From DASUFI01 sp036274635 (GTDB lineage Bacteria > Planctomycetota > B15-G4), in assembly GCA_036274635.1 (NCBI GenBank), contig DASUFI010000288.1, positions 1 to 14,337 of the forward strand: a stretch of DNA of 14,337 bases, written 5' to 3'. Under the pieces are notes generated by a model. It made no database searches. It was not told where the DNA came from and saw only the letters and a list, made by a program, of their open reading frames with translations. The number at the start of each line of letters is the position of its first letter. The first letter of the stretch is position 1. Below, one piece after another: positions 1 through 7,599 of the stretch. The position numbers and the translations under genes are program-made.

Positions 1-639
1 CTCCACGTCGTCACCGAGCTCCACGATGCCCACCTGCGGGATCTTCTGGTGCCGGCCCTGCGCGTCCTGGCGGAAGCCGAAGCCCTCGGCCCCCACCACC
101 GCGCCCGGCTTGAGCACCACACGCGCCCCGAGGATGCAGTGGTGGGCGACGACGGCGTTGGCCTGCAGCTCGCAGTCGGAGCCCAGCACGGCCCCCTCGC
201 CCACGAAGGAGCCCGGCCACAGCCGGCAGCGCGGGCCGATGCTGGCGCCGGCGCCCACGAAGGCCAGCGGCATGACGGTCGCGTCCGGCGCGATGCGCGC
301 GCCCGGCTCCACGACGGCGCCCGGGTGCACGCCCGGCACCGGCGCCCCCGGCCGCGGACCCAGGGCCAGCGCCAGCGCGTCCAGCGCGAGCGACGCGTCC
401 GCCACGCGCACCAGGCTGCGGGCCTCGCCGGCGGCGAGGTCGCTGCCCTCGCCCACGAGCAGGCAGCCGGCGCGGCTCTCGGAGGCGCGCGTGTCGGTGT
501 CGCTGCGGAAGACGGCCGCCAGGTCGTCGGGGCCGGCACGGTCCGGGGACAGCAGGCGGGCCAGGCGCCGCTCGCCCGAGCCCTCCACGCGCCCGTTCAC
601 GAGCGCGGCGATCTCGGCGACGGTGCGGTTGATGTGCAT
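1..639 (-). CDS. lpxD: LpxD, UDP-3-O-acylglucosamine N-acyltransferase (3' part beyond the window)
   Basis: LpxD adds the second acyl chain, on nitrogen, to UDP-3-O-acyl-glucosamine in cytoplasmic lipid A synthesis. The visible 213 residues hold an N-terminal uridine-binding-type domain (about 1-98, opening MHINRTVAEIAALVNG). A left-handed beta-helix of hexapeptide repeats follows from about 103 (GVHPGAVV, then repeated V/I-x-x-G-A-x units). The motif GAEGFGF at 183-189 and the following QKIPQVG segment match the typical LpxD insertion. The catalytic histidine normally lies further on, outside the window. ATG at 639 is the only reasonable start: no alternative start codon occurs between it and the in-frame bamA stop 84 nt upstream. 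No strong Shine-Dalgarno is visible. It follows bamA on the same strand and is probably co-transcribed. Family identification is firm; substrate chain length cannot be read. Confidence 0.95.
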   Translation of the reverse strand, partial: MHINRTVAEIAALVNGRVEGSGERRLARLLSPDRAGPDDLAAVFRSDTDTRASESRAGCLLVGEGSDLAAGEARSLVRVADASLALDALALALGPRPGAPVPGVHPGAVVEPGARIAPDATVMPLAFVGAGASIGPRCRLWPGSFVGEGAVLGSDCELQANAVVAHHCILGARVVLKPGAVVGAEGFGFRQDAQGRHQKIPQVGIVELGDDVE

Positions 640-723
640 GCGCGGCTGGTCCCAGGCGACATCATCCCCGGCGGACCGGGGCGAGGGAAGAGCCGGGGGC
701 GGCTCGGCTTCGACCGCAGGCCG

Positions 724-3132
724 CTAGAAGCGCCGCGACAGCTCGAAGGACAGCGCGCGCTTCTCGTCGTCCTGCTGGGCGTTCGTGATGAAGGCGTAGT
801 CGAGCGAGAGGGCCACGCCGCCGAGGGCCGGGATGCGCAGGCGGATGCCGGCGCCCGCCGACGTGCGCACGTCGGTGGTCAGCTCCGAGAGCTGCGAGTC
901 CACGGCGAGGTTGCCGGCGTCGAAGAAGAGCACTCCCTTGAGCAGCGTCTCCTCCTCGTCCCGGAACGGGTTGTAGCGGGTGAGCAGCGGGTAGAGCGCC
1001 TCGACCGAGAAGACCCCGGCCAGCCGGCCGCCGATGGCGTCGCCCGACTCGTGCGGGCCGACCCCCTGGAAGTCGAAGCCGCGCACGGCGAACGGGCCGC
1101 TGCTGCCGCCCACGAAGTAGTTCTCGAAGAAAGGCAGCTTGTCCTGGCTGCCGGTCGGGGCCACGTGCCCGAAGGCGAGCCGCGGGTGCAGCACCGTCGT
1201 GCGACCGTCGGCGTCCTCGTAGAGCGGCATGAACCACTCGCCCGTGGCCTGCTCGCGCAGCAAGTCCACGTCGCCGCCCATGAAGCGGCCCCCCGACTCG
1301 AGGCGCAAGGCGCCGCTGAAGCCCTTCTTGGGCGACACGAGCGAGTCGAGGTTCTTGTAGTTGAAGCCGCCCTCGACCGACTGCGTGGTGGTCGTGCCCT
1401 CCGACGCGGCGATGGTCTTATGATCCAGAGGATCATCGATGTTGCTGATGTGCACGTCCTCGCGCCGCAGCCCGAACCAGAAGGAGCTCTGGCGCGTGAC
1501 CCGGTGGTCCAGCGAGACGGCCGCGCCGCGCGTGCCTTGGTCGTAGTCGGAGAACAGGCGCGTGCGGTCGTAGAGCTCGACCGTCAGGCCCCAGGGCTTC
1601 ACGGCCAGGCTGTCCAGCCACGGGTCGTTGAACTGGATGTCGATCGAGGTCGTCTCGGTGCCGGGCAGCACCTCGAAGAACAGGCGCTGGCCGGCGCCGT
1701 GGAAGGCGTCGCCCTCGCCGAAGAACTCCGAGAACAGCGAGCTCCACTCGTTGGGCGGGCGCGTGATGTCGAAGTTGCGCTTGTCGATGGAGGCGCCGCC
1801 GAAGATGCCGCTGTCGCTGCCCGCGCCGACGAGGAAGGTGAACATGCCGCTGGTCTCGTCGTTCACGTCGGCCACGACGTCCACCTGGTCGGCGGCCACG
1901 GCCGGCTGCGGCGACACGTTCACGCGCGGCTGGCCGCTGAAGTCCGAGAAGTAGTCCAGCGAGACCAGCACGTCCTCGCTCCACGCGATCTCGGACGAGT
2001 CGGCCACCTGGCCGGGCGCGAGCGTGACGTTGCGACGGATGACCTCGTCCTTGGTGCCGTGGTTGCCGCGCACGAGCACGTCGCGCACGGTCTTGACCTC
2101 GCCCTCCTTCACCTTCCAGGTCACGTCCACCATGGGGCCGGTCTCGTCGAAGGTCTCGACCGGATCGGTCTCGGCGTCGAGGTAGCCCTTCTTGCCGTAC
2201 AGCTCCTTCCACTTGCGGAGCGTGCGGTAGACGTCCGGGCGCCGCCAGGGCGAGCCCACCTTGATGGGCGAGTCCGCCAGGAGGTCCGCGGCGGAGATCG
2301 CGCTGGCGCCCTCCACCGAGAGCTTGCGCACCATGTAGCGCGGGCCCTCCTCCACCAGCATGACCACCGTGACCTCGGTGCGGTCCTCGTTCCACTCGAG
2401 GGCGCCGAGGGCCACGCGGCCGTCGAGGTAGCCCTCGCCGCGCACGAAGTTTTCCAGCAGCACGACGTCCGCGTCGACCTCGGAGCGCACGAAGTCCTTG
2501 CCGAAGATGCGGCTCCAGAAGCCCGGCGGCGAGCGCATGACGTTGAGCGCGTCGTCGGCCTCGAGCGCGGTGAGGCCCTCGATGCGCACCTCCTCGGTCT
2601 CGACGTGCGGCCCCTCGTAGACGCGGATCACGGCGACGCGGCGGCCCGCGTCGTCCTGGCGGTTGGCCACGTCCACCTGCACGAAGGCGAAGCCGGCCTG
2701 CAGGTACTTGTCGCGGATCAGCTCGCGTGCCGCGCGCACCTCGTCGGGCGTGGCGGCGCGGTCGTGCACGAGGCGCCCGGCGGTGAACAGCTCGTCCTCG
2801 TCGTAGCGCTCGTTGCCCTCGAGCCGCACCAGGTCGTAGCGGCGGATGCGCGAGAGTCGGAACAGCACCAGCGGCCCGGGCTCGACCGTGACGGCGGCCA
2901 GGATGCCGTGCGTGTCCGCCAGCCAGCGCACGTCCTCGTCCACCACGGCCGCGTCGTAGGGCGAGCCCGGCCGCGTGCGCAGGTTGGCGCGCAGCAGGTC
3001 GTGGCTCACGCCCACCTGCCCGTCGAGTTGGACCTCCTTGATGATCTCGCCCTGCTGGGCGCGCAAGGCCGCGGCGAGGAGCAGCAGCGCCAGAAGCAGG
3101 CGCGCGAGGGCCGGGCAGCGCGACGGGCTCAC
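724..3132 (-). CDS. bamA: BamA, outer membrane protein assembly factor (Omp85)
   Basis: An 802-residue Omp85-family protein that folds and inserts beta-barrels into the outer membrane. A signal peptide occupies about 1-25 (LLLALLLLAAALRA, likely cleaved before QQ). Five POTRA domains can be traced at about 28-98, 99-176, 177-269, 270-347 and 348-422, each ending in an acidic EG or NDE turn. The barrel runs from about 424 to the end. It carries the conserved VRGF of extracellular loop 6 at 683-686 and a C-terminal beta-signal ending in Phe (FELSRRF). Five POTRAs and the adjacent lpxD favour BamA over TamA. The start is GTG at 3132: an ATG 20 nt upstream is out of frame and hits a stop after seven codons. 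No clear Shine-Dalgarno is seen. dnaB ends 30 nt upstream. There is no skp/ompH-like gene before lpxD. Confidence 0.94.
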   Translation of the reverse strand: MSPSRCPALARLLLALLLLAAALRAQQGEIIKEVQLDGQVGVSHDLLRANLRTRPGSPYDAAVVDEDVRWLADTHGILAAVTVEPGPLVLFRLSRIRRYDLVRLEGNERYDEDELFTAGRLVHDRAATPDEVRAARELIRDKYLQAGFAFVQVDVANRQDDAGRRVAVIRVYEGPHVETEEVRIEGLTALEADDALNVMRSPPGFWSRIFGKDFVRSEVDADVVLLENFVRGEGYLDGRVALGALEWNEDRTEVTVVMLVEEGPRYMVRKLSVEGASAISAADLLADSPIKVGSPWRRPDVYRTLRKWKELYGKKGYLDAETDPVETFDETGPMVDVTWKVKEGEVKTVRDVLVRGNHGTKDEVIRRNVTLAPGQVADSSEIAWSEDVLVSLDYFSDFSGQPRVNVSPQPAVAADQVDVVADVNDETSGMFTFLVGAGSDSGIFGGASIDKRNFDITRPPNEWSSLFSEFFGEGDAFHGAGQRLFFEVLPGTETTSIDIQFNDPWLDSLAVKPWGLTVELYDRTRLFSDYDQGTRGAAVSLDHRVTRQSSFWFGLRREDVHISNIDDPLDHKTIAASEGTTTTQSVEGGFNYKNLDSLVSPKKGFSGALRLESGGRFMGGDVDLLREQATGEWFMPLYEDADGRTTVLHPRLAFGHVAPTGSQDKLPFFENYFVGGSSGPFAVRGFDFQGVGPHESGDAIGGRLAGVFSVEALYPLLTRYNPFRDEEETLLKGVLFFDAGNLAVDSQLSELTTDVRTSAGAGIRLRIPALGGVALSLDYAFITNAQQDDEKRALSFELSRRF

Positions 3133-3162
3133 GCCGCGCGTGCCCGCTTCATCGGGCGGCCG

Positions 3163-4539
3163 TCACCACGCCGCGGCCGCGGGCGCCGCCGGCGCGCCGG
3201 GCTCGGGCAGGAAGGTGGGGTTCTCGAAGCGCATCATGTGGGGGAAGAAGAACAGGTCGATGGTGCCCGTGGGACCGCTGCGGTTCTTGGCCAGGATGAG
3301 CTCGGCCTTGCCACGGGACTCGAGCTTCTCCTTGTTGTAGTACTCCTCGCGGTACAGGAGCAGGACGGCGTCGGCATCCTGCTCGATGGAGCCCGACTCG
3401 CGCAAGTCGCCCATGAGCGGCCGCTTGTCCTGGCGCTGCTCGACCGAGCGGTTCAGCTGCGACAGCGTGATGACCGGCACGGACAGCTCGCGCGCGAGCT
3501 GCTTGAGCGCGGCGCTCATGCGCGAGATCTCGATCTGCCGGCTCTCGGAGGACTCGCCCAGGTTGAGCAGCTGCAGGTAGTCCACCACGATGAGGCCGAT
3601 GTCGTGGCGCGCCTTCATGCGCCGCGCCTTGGCGCGCAGGCGCCCCAGCGTGAGGCCCGGCGTGTCGTCGATGAAGAGCGACGACTTGATCAGCCGCGCC
3701 GCGGCCTCGGGCACCTTGGCGTACTCCTCGTTGCCCAGTTCGCCGCGCATGAGGCGCTGCGCGTCGACGCGCGCGTTGCTGCACAGCAGCGACTCGGCCA
3801 CCTGCTCCTTGGTGACCTCGAGCGTGAACAGGAGCGCCGGCACGCCGTCGCGCACGCAGCAGTGGTCGAGGATGTTGAGCGCCAGGCTGGTCTTGCCCAT
3901 GGAGGGGCGGCCGGCGATGACGTAGAGCGAGCCCGGCGCGAGGCCGTTGAGCTTCTTGTCCAGGTCGGAGTAGTGCGTGCGCAGGCCGCGCGTGGTGTCC
4001 GCGCCGCCCTCCTGCAGCGCGTCGATGCGCACGAGGGCCTTGCGGATGAGGCCGTCCAGCGACGCGGCGGATTCGGCGCTGCGCCCGTGGGCGATGGCGA
4101 AGATGCGCCGCTCGGCCGCGTCCAGCAGCTCGGCCACGTCCTTCTGCCGGCCCTCCTGCACCTCGCGCAGGATGTGCGTGGCGGCCTCCACCAGGCGCCG
4201 GCGCTCGGAGCTGTCGCGCACCAGCTTGGCGTAGGCCTGCGCGTGCGCCGCCGAGGGCACCGACTCCATGAGCCCCACCAGCGCGTCCACGCCGCCCAGC
4301 ACCTCGAGCCGGCCCTGGGCGTTGAGCTCGTTGGTGACGAGCACCAGGTCCACCGGCTGGTTGCGGTCGTAGAGCACGCACAGCAGCCGGAAGAGCTCGG
4401 CGTGCCTGGGCTCGTAGAAGTCCTCGGCCTCGAGGACCAGCAGCACCTCGCCGATGGCCTCGCGGTCGAGCAGCATGCTGCCCAGCACGCACTGCTCGGC
4501 CTCGAGGTTCTGCGCGGGCAGGACGCTCTCGAAGGACAC
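3163..4539 (-). CDS. dnaB: DnaB replicative DNA helicase
   Basis: A 458-residue hexameric helicase that unwinds DNA at the replication fork and contacts DnaG. The N-terminal DnaB domain spans about 5-105 (LPAQNLEAEQCVLGSML). A linker helix precedes the RecA-like core (about 180-440). Walker A is GRPSMGKTS at 210-218. The FTLEV segment is at 238-242, Walker B is VVDY at 318-321, SQLNR is at 360-364, and DLRESGSIEQDAD at 378-390 is diagnostic for the family. The KNRSGPTG segment at 418-425 carries the likely arginine finger. The C-terminus is a short Ala/Pro tail. I chose GTG at 4539 because GGGAGGGT lies 6 nt upstream and the homologous sequence starts there; an in-frame ATG at 4617 would add 26 non-family residues. 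A candidate promoter lies just upstream, so it may be expressed apart from the ribosomal genes. No intein is visible. Confidence 0.97.
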   Translation of the reverse strand: MSFESVLPAQNLEAEQCVLGSMLLDREAIGEVLLVLEAEDFYEPRHAELFRLLCVLYDRNQPVDLVLVTNELNAQGRLEVLGGVDALVGLMESVPSAAHAQAYAKLVRDSSERRRLVEAATHILREVQEGRQKDVAELLDAAERRIFAIAHGRSAESAASLDGLIRKALVRIDALQEGGADTTRGLRTHYSDLDKKLNGLAPGSLYVIAGRPSMGKTSLALNILDHCCVRDGVPALLFTLEVTKEQVAESLLCSNARVDAQRLMRGELGNEEYAKVPEAAARLIKSSLFIDDTPGLTLGRLRAKARRMKARHDIGLIVVDYLQLLNLGESSESRQIEISRMSAALKQLARELSVPVITLSQLNRSVEQRQDKRPLMGDLRESGSIEQDADAVLLLYREEYYNKEKLESRGKAELILAKNRSGPTGTIDLFFFPHMMRFENPTFLPEPGAPAAPAAAAW

Positions 4540-4569
4540 GGCGCCACCCTCCCGGACCCGCGAGGAAAC

Positions 4570-4589
4570 CGCGCGGACCGCACCGCGCG
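4570..4589 (-). other. GC-rich hairpin in the dnaB leader
   Basis: On the minus strand, CGCGCGG, a six-base loop (TGCGGT) and CCGCGCG form a perfect 7-bp stem between the SGNH hydrolase stop and the dnaB ribosome binding site. GTTTCC follows, so a weak terminator or attenuator for upstream transcripts is possible. If the promoter at 4598-4627 is real, the hairpin sits at the very 5' end of the dnaB mRNA and may stabilise it. In such GC-rich DNA a 7-bp stem could also be chance. Confidence 0.35.
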
Positions 4590-4597
4590 ACGGCCCC

Positions 4598-4627
4598 AGT
4601 CTAGGCGTATGCGGCAAGGAGCGTCAA
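4598..4627 (-). promoter_or_regulatory. Candidate sigma70 promoter for dnaB
   Basis: Minus strand: -35 TTGACG (4627-4622, five of six consensus bases), an 18-bp spacer, and -10 TAGACT (4603-4598, four of six, with TA and the final T kept). The -35 overlaps the stop codon of the SGNH hydrolase. Transcription would start near 4591, about 50 nt before the dnaB GTG. This is a by-eye consensus match with no experimental support. Confidence 0.42.
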
Positions 4628-6090
4628 AGGGCCTGCAGGCGCAGCGGCACGAAAGCGGCGATGAAGGGCTCGCTGCCGTGCGTTCGCGCGATCCAGCGCT
4701 CGGGCACGAGGCGCAGCTCGAAGGGCGCCTGCGGGTCGGCGCGGCCGGGCAGCGGCCATTCGCCGGTCGCCTCGTCGGCCTGCAGGACCAGCTCGCCCAC
4801 AGCCTGGCCATCCACCTCCACGGCCACGCGCAGACCGAGCATGTCGGGGCGGCCGCCGAGGCAGCCCAGCGTCACGGCGAGGCGGCCCTGCGGGCCCGGC
4901 GCCAGCAGGGCGAGCAGCTGCGGCCCGCACGTTCCGTCCACGTTCAGGCCGCCATACACCTGCGCGACGCCGGTGCCGTCGCGGAAATCCACGACGGGCA
5001 GCAGGGCCTCGCGCTGGGCGGCGCGGACCAGGCGCGCCTGCTCCGCGACATCGGCCGGCGGATAGTGCAGCGCGCGCAGAGCCGTATCCGCGGGCGCGAC
5101 GGCCGGCAGGGCGCTCGCGTCCCCCGGCACCCAGCGCACGCCCAGCAGGTACTCGGCGAGCCAGCGCGCCATGATCTCCTGCGCGCGGGGACCGGGGTGC
5201 GGGTCGAAGCCCAGCGTCAGCTCGGCGGGCAGGCGCGCGAAGAGCGGCACGACGGGGAGGTCGGGCAGGCGCGCCTGCAGCCGCTCCTGCAGCACCGTGG
5301 CGTATTGGCCGTAGCGGTACATCGCCACGACCAGCCGGCATCCCCGGTGCAACAGGGCGTGGCGCAGGGCCGCGATCGAGGCGACGTTGTCGTCGTAGCG
5401 GCGCGCCGACTCGGGCGAGAGATCGGACAGCATGGCCGTGGCGCCCGCGGGTGTCGCGTCTCCGAAGTGGGCGCGGAAGAGCTCGACGCGCGCGCTGGGC
5501 GCGAAGAGCCACGGATCGGCCTGCGCCGGGTCGGGCGCCAGCCGCCGCCGGCCGAGCTGGTCCATGACGTCCATGTCGTTGAGGTCGTTGGCCACCGGCA
5601 CGTAGATCACCAGGTCGGGGTCCAGCTCGTCGATGTGGTCCAGGACGAAGTGCACGGCGTTGCGGTGGTTCCAGCCGGGCAGGGCCACGGTGAAGCAGGC
5701 GACGGGCGGGTCGCCGGGCCGGCGGACGTCCGCCAGCAGCGCCTCGAGCCGGCAGGCCAGGGTCTGGTCGTCGTCGAGGCCGAAGCCGAAGGCCACCGAG
5801 TCCCCCACCACCAGCAGGCGCAGCGCGTCGGGCGCCGGCGGCGGGCCGGGGCGCCGGCGCATGCCGAGCGCATCGCTTTCCACTCGGCCGCCGAGGATCT
5901 CCAGCGAGGCCTCGGGCCGCAGCGTGTAGCCCACCAGCGGGTCGGGGTGGTCGAGCCAGGGGCCCGGCTCGTCGGCGCCCGGCACGTGGTACGGCCGCAG
6001 CAACGAGCGGTCGAGGAAGAGGGACGCGGCGCCCTCGGCCACGAGCAGCGCGGTGACGAAGACGGCCAGCGCGAGCAGCAGCCGCTTCAC
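4624..6090 (-). CDS. Membrane-anchored or exported SGNH/GDSL-family hydrolase with extra C-terminal domain
   Basis: A 488-residue protein with an N-terminal hydrophobic segment (about 3-20, LLLALAVFVTALLVAEG) that is either an uncleaved anchor or a signal peptide. The SGNH core follows. Block I is GDS at 96-98 with the likely nucleophile Ser98. Block II glycine is in LPGWN (about 138-141). Block III is ND at 168-169. Block V is DPH at 296-298, giving the probable Asp/His of the triad. Family members hydrolyse esters of lipids, acetylated sugars or cell-wall polymers; the substrate cannot be inferred. Residues about 375-488 look like an additional beta-rich domain that I do not recognise. GTG at 6090 is preferred: it begins VKRLLLALA and lies 10 nt after the rplI stop. 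A longer in-frame start would prefix 77 Arg/Pro-rich residues lying antisense-like over rplI. Its place between rplI and dnaB is unusual. Confidence 0.82.
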   Translation of the reverse strand: MKRLLLALAVFVTALLVAEGAASLFLDRSLLRPYHVPGADEPGPWLDHPDPLVGYTLRPEASLEILGGRVESDALGMRRRPGPPPAPDALRLLVVGDSVAFGFGLDDDQTLACRLEALLADVRRPGDPPVACFTVALPGWNHRNAVHFVLDHIDELDPDLVIYVPVANDLNDMDVMDQLGRRRLAPDPAQADPWLFAPSARVELFRAHFGDATPAGATAMLSDLSPESARRYDDNVASIAALRHALLHRGCRLVVAMYRYGQYATVLQERLQARLPDLPVVPLFARLPAELTLGFDPHPGPRAQEIMARWLAEYLLGVRWVPGDASALPAVAPADTALRALHYPPADVAEQARLVRAAQREALLPVVDFRDGTGVAQVYGGLNVDGTCGPQLLALLAPGPQGRLAVTLGCLGGRPDMLGLRVAVEVDGQAVGELVLQADEATGEWPLPGRADPQAPFELRLVPERWIARTHGSEPFIAAFVPLRLQAL

Positions 6091-6100
6091 GGCTGGCCGC

Positions 6101-6790
6101 TCAGGCCTTGGATGCCTTCTTTCCGCCGTCGGGCTTGGCGCGCTTGTCGCCGGCCTCGGCCGCCTGCTCGCCCTCGGACTTGGCGGCCTTCGGGGCCCTG
6201 TCGGCCTTGCCGGCCTTGTCGCCCTTGGCGGGCTTCTCGGCCTTGGCGTCGGCGGACTCGGCGTCGGCCTCGTCCTCGGCCGGCGCCTCGACGGGCGCGG
6301 CGGCGGCGGTCGGCGACGCAACGACCTCGATGCGGTTGCCGTCGGCGTCCACCGGCAGCACCTCGACCTTGACCGTGGTCATGATCGCGCCGTGCAGGTG
6401 CAGCTCGACGTCCGAGGTGCCGGCCTGCTTGAGGTGCGCGGCCAGGCGCACGGCGCGCAGCGGCAGCTGCCAGCCGGCCGCGGTGAGGGCGTGGTGCACG
6501 TCGCGCTCGGTGACCGAGCCGAACAGGTGCCCCTCCTCGGTGGCGCGGGCCGTGATCTGCACCTGGGCGCCCGCGATCTTGGCCGCGAGCTGCTCCATGG
6601 TGGAGAGCAGGGCCTTCTCCTCCTCCTCGGCGCGCTTCTTGAGCTTGGACAGCCCGCGCAGGGCGTCCGGGGAGACGGGCACGGCCTTGCCCTTGGGCAT
6701 CAGGTAGTTGCGCGCGTAGCCGTCGCGCACCTTGACCTGGTCGCCCGGGTGGCCGAGCCCTTCGACGGATTGCAGCAGGATGAGTTCCAT
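6101..6790 (-). CDS. rplI: Ribosomal protein bL9 with long charged C-terminal tail
   Basis: A 229-residue bL9; family members are usually near 150. The N-terminal 23S-rRNA-binding domain (about 1-52) has the classic pattern MELILLQSVEGLGHPGDQVK and DGYARNYLMPKGKAVP. A long connecting helix (about 45-75) leads to the C-terminal domain (about 76-147, with HLFGSVT near 88-94). From about 158 an 80-residue low-complexity tail begins, acidic at about 171-183 and then Lys/Ala-rich to the end, predicted disordered. ATG at 6790 is supported by GGAGG four bases upstream. The gene starts 11 nt after the rpsFR stop and ends 10 nt before the SGNH hydrolase, so it is surely in an operon with both. The tail is lineage-specific sequence of unknown role; extra rRNA contacts are possible but are only inference. 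Confidence 0.96.
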   Translation of the reverse strand: MELILLQSVEGLGHPGDQVKVRDGYARNYLMPKGKAVPVSPDALRGLSKLKKRAEEEEKALLSTMEQLAAKIAGAQVQITARATEEGHLFGSVTERDVHHALTAAGWQLPLRAVRLAAHLKQAGTSDVELHLHGAIMTTVKVEVLPVDADGNRIEVVASPTAAAAPVEAPAEDEADAESADAKAEKPAKGDKAGKADRAPKAAKSEGEQAAEAGDKRAKPDGGKKASKA

Positions 6791-6801
6791 GGGGCCTCCG
6801 C

Positions 6802-7428
6802 TCAGCGTGCGACGAAGGGCAGCAGGGCGAGCATGCGGGCGCGCAGCACCGCGACGCGCAGCTCGCGCTGGTGCTTGGCGTGCAGGTTGCTGCGGACGCG
6901 GGAGAAGATCTTGCCCTGCGAGGTGATCAGCCGGCGCAGGACGTACACGTTCTTGTAGTCGAGCTGCTCGTGGACCTTCTTCTCCTTCTCGCCCGTGGGC
7001 TCCTCGCCCGCGGCGGCGGCGGCCGACTCCTCCACGACCGGCACCTCCTCCATGCCCATGCCGGCCTCGCCTTCCACGCGCCGCAACGGGCGCGCCGACG
7101 GCTCCGTGAGCGGCCCCGGCACCTGGTCGGGCAGCGGCAGCTCATGGATCTGCACCGCGAGGTGGCGCAGGCAGCGGTCCGAGAGCGAGATCTCGCGGTT
7201 GAGCAGCTGGCACATCTCCGACGGCCCGCTGAAGTAGACCAGCACGTAGGTGCCGGTCTGGTTGCCGTGGATCGGGTAGGCCAGCTTGCGGTTGGCCCAC
7301 AGCACGCTGTGCGCCACCTCGCCGTGCGAGCGCTGGATGAGCGTGCGCACCACGTCGTCGTGGCTCGCGGTCTCGCCCTCCGGCAACTCGCGGTTGTGGA
7401 GGACGAACATGCCTTCGTAATGCTTCAA
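6802..7428 (-). CDS. Fused ribosomal proteins bS6 and bS18 in one polypeptide
   Basis: A single open frame of 208 codons encodes two 30S proteins. Residues 1 to about 97 are bS6 (MKHYEGMFVLHN; RKLAYPIHGNQTGTYVLVYF at 47-66). Residues 98-152 form a linker rich in Pro, Glu and Ala. Residues about 155-208 are bS18 (LDYKNVYVLRRLI; GKIFSRVRS; AKHQRELRVAVLRARMLALLPF). Normally rpsF and rpsR are separate genes, often with ssb between them; there is no ssb or second rpsR here. The two proteins bind each other on the 30S platform, so fusion is structurally sensible. The S18 part lacks the usual short N-terminal extension. The start is TTG at 7428, seven bases after GGAGAG (7441-7436), and gives the expected bS6 N-terminus; no other start fits. 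rplI follows after 11 nt. A hairpin leader and candidate promoter lie upstream. Confidence 0.93.
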   Translation of the reverse strand: MKHYEGMFVLHNRELPEGETASHDDVVRTLIQRSHGEVAHSVLWANRKLAYPIHGNQTGTYVLVYFSGPSEMCQLLNREISLSDRCLRHLAVQIHELPLPDQVPGPLTEPSARPLRRVEGEAGMGMEEVPVVEESAAAAAGEEPTGEKEKKVHEQLDYKNVYVLRRLITSQGKIFSRVRSNLHAKHQRELRVAVLRARMLALLPFVAR

Positions 7429-7452
7429 CTCGAATCTCTCCGGTCTGAGGCG

Positions 7453-7491
7453 GGCCGGCCTGCCCGTGGCGTCATGCCACGTCTTCCGGCC
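7453..7491 (-). promoter_or_regulatory. Hairpin in the rpsF-rpsR leader, candidate autoregulatory RNA
   Basis: Minus strand, ending 24 nt before the TTG start. The outer stem is GGCCGG/CCGGCC, the internal loop AAGA/GGCAGG, and the inner stem CGTGGC/GCCACG closes a five-base loop ATGAC. An alternative outer pairing CCTG/CAGG leaves a 5' loop containing CCG. Many bacteria have an rpsF leader hairpin with an unpaired CCG that binds the S6:S18 complex and represses translation. Position and general form fit that class; a match to its consensus is not proven by eye. Confidence 0.45.
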
Positions 7492-7507
7492 AGGAGATGA
7501 AGGGGGA

Positions 7508-7537
7508 ATGCTAGCGACTGGCGTGCAGCCGCGGCAA
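7508..7537 (-). promoter_or_regulatory. Candidate sigma70 promoter for the rpsF-rpsR operon
   Basis: Minus strand: TTGCCG (7537-7532) and TAGCAT (7513-7508) separated by 18 bp; each hexamer keeps four of six consensus bases. Transcription would begin near 7501 and give a leader of about 73 nt that starts just before the hairpin at 7453-7491. The match is modest and made by eye. Confidence 0.33.
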
Positions 7538-7599
7538 GGGGACGCTTGGCGACGACGTGCGTGCCTGGCGACAGGCCCTTCGACGAGGCTGCCTGCTGG

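Noticed and set aside
49..6372. A plus-strand open frame of over 2100 codons running antisense to lpxD, bamA, dnaB, the SGNH gene and part of rplI.
   Set aside because: High GC at third codon positions removes stops from one antisense frame. The translation is Arg/Ala/His/Val-rich low complexity without any domain, and the opposite strand encodes well-known proteins throughout.
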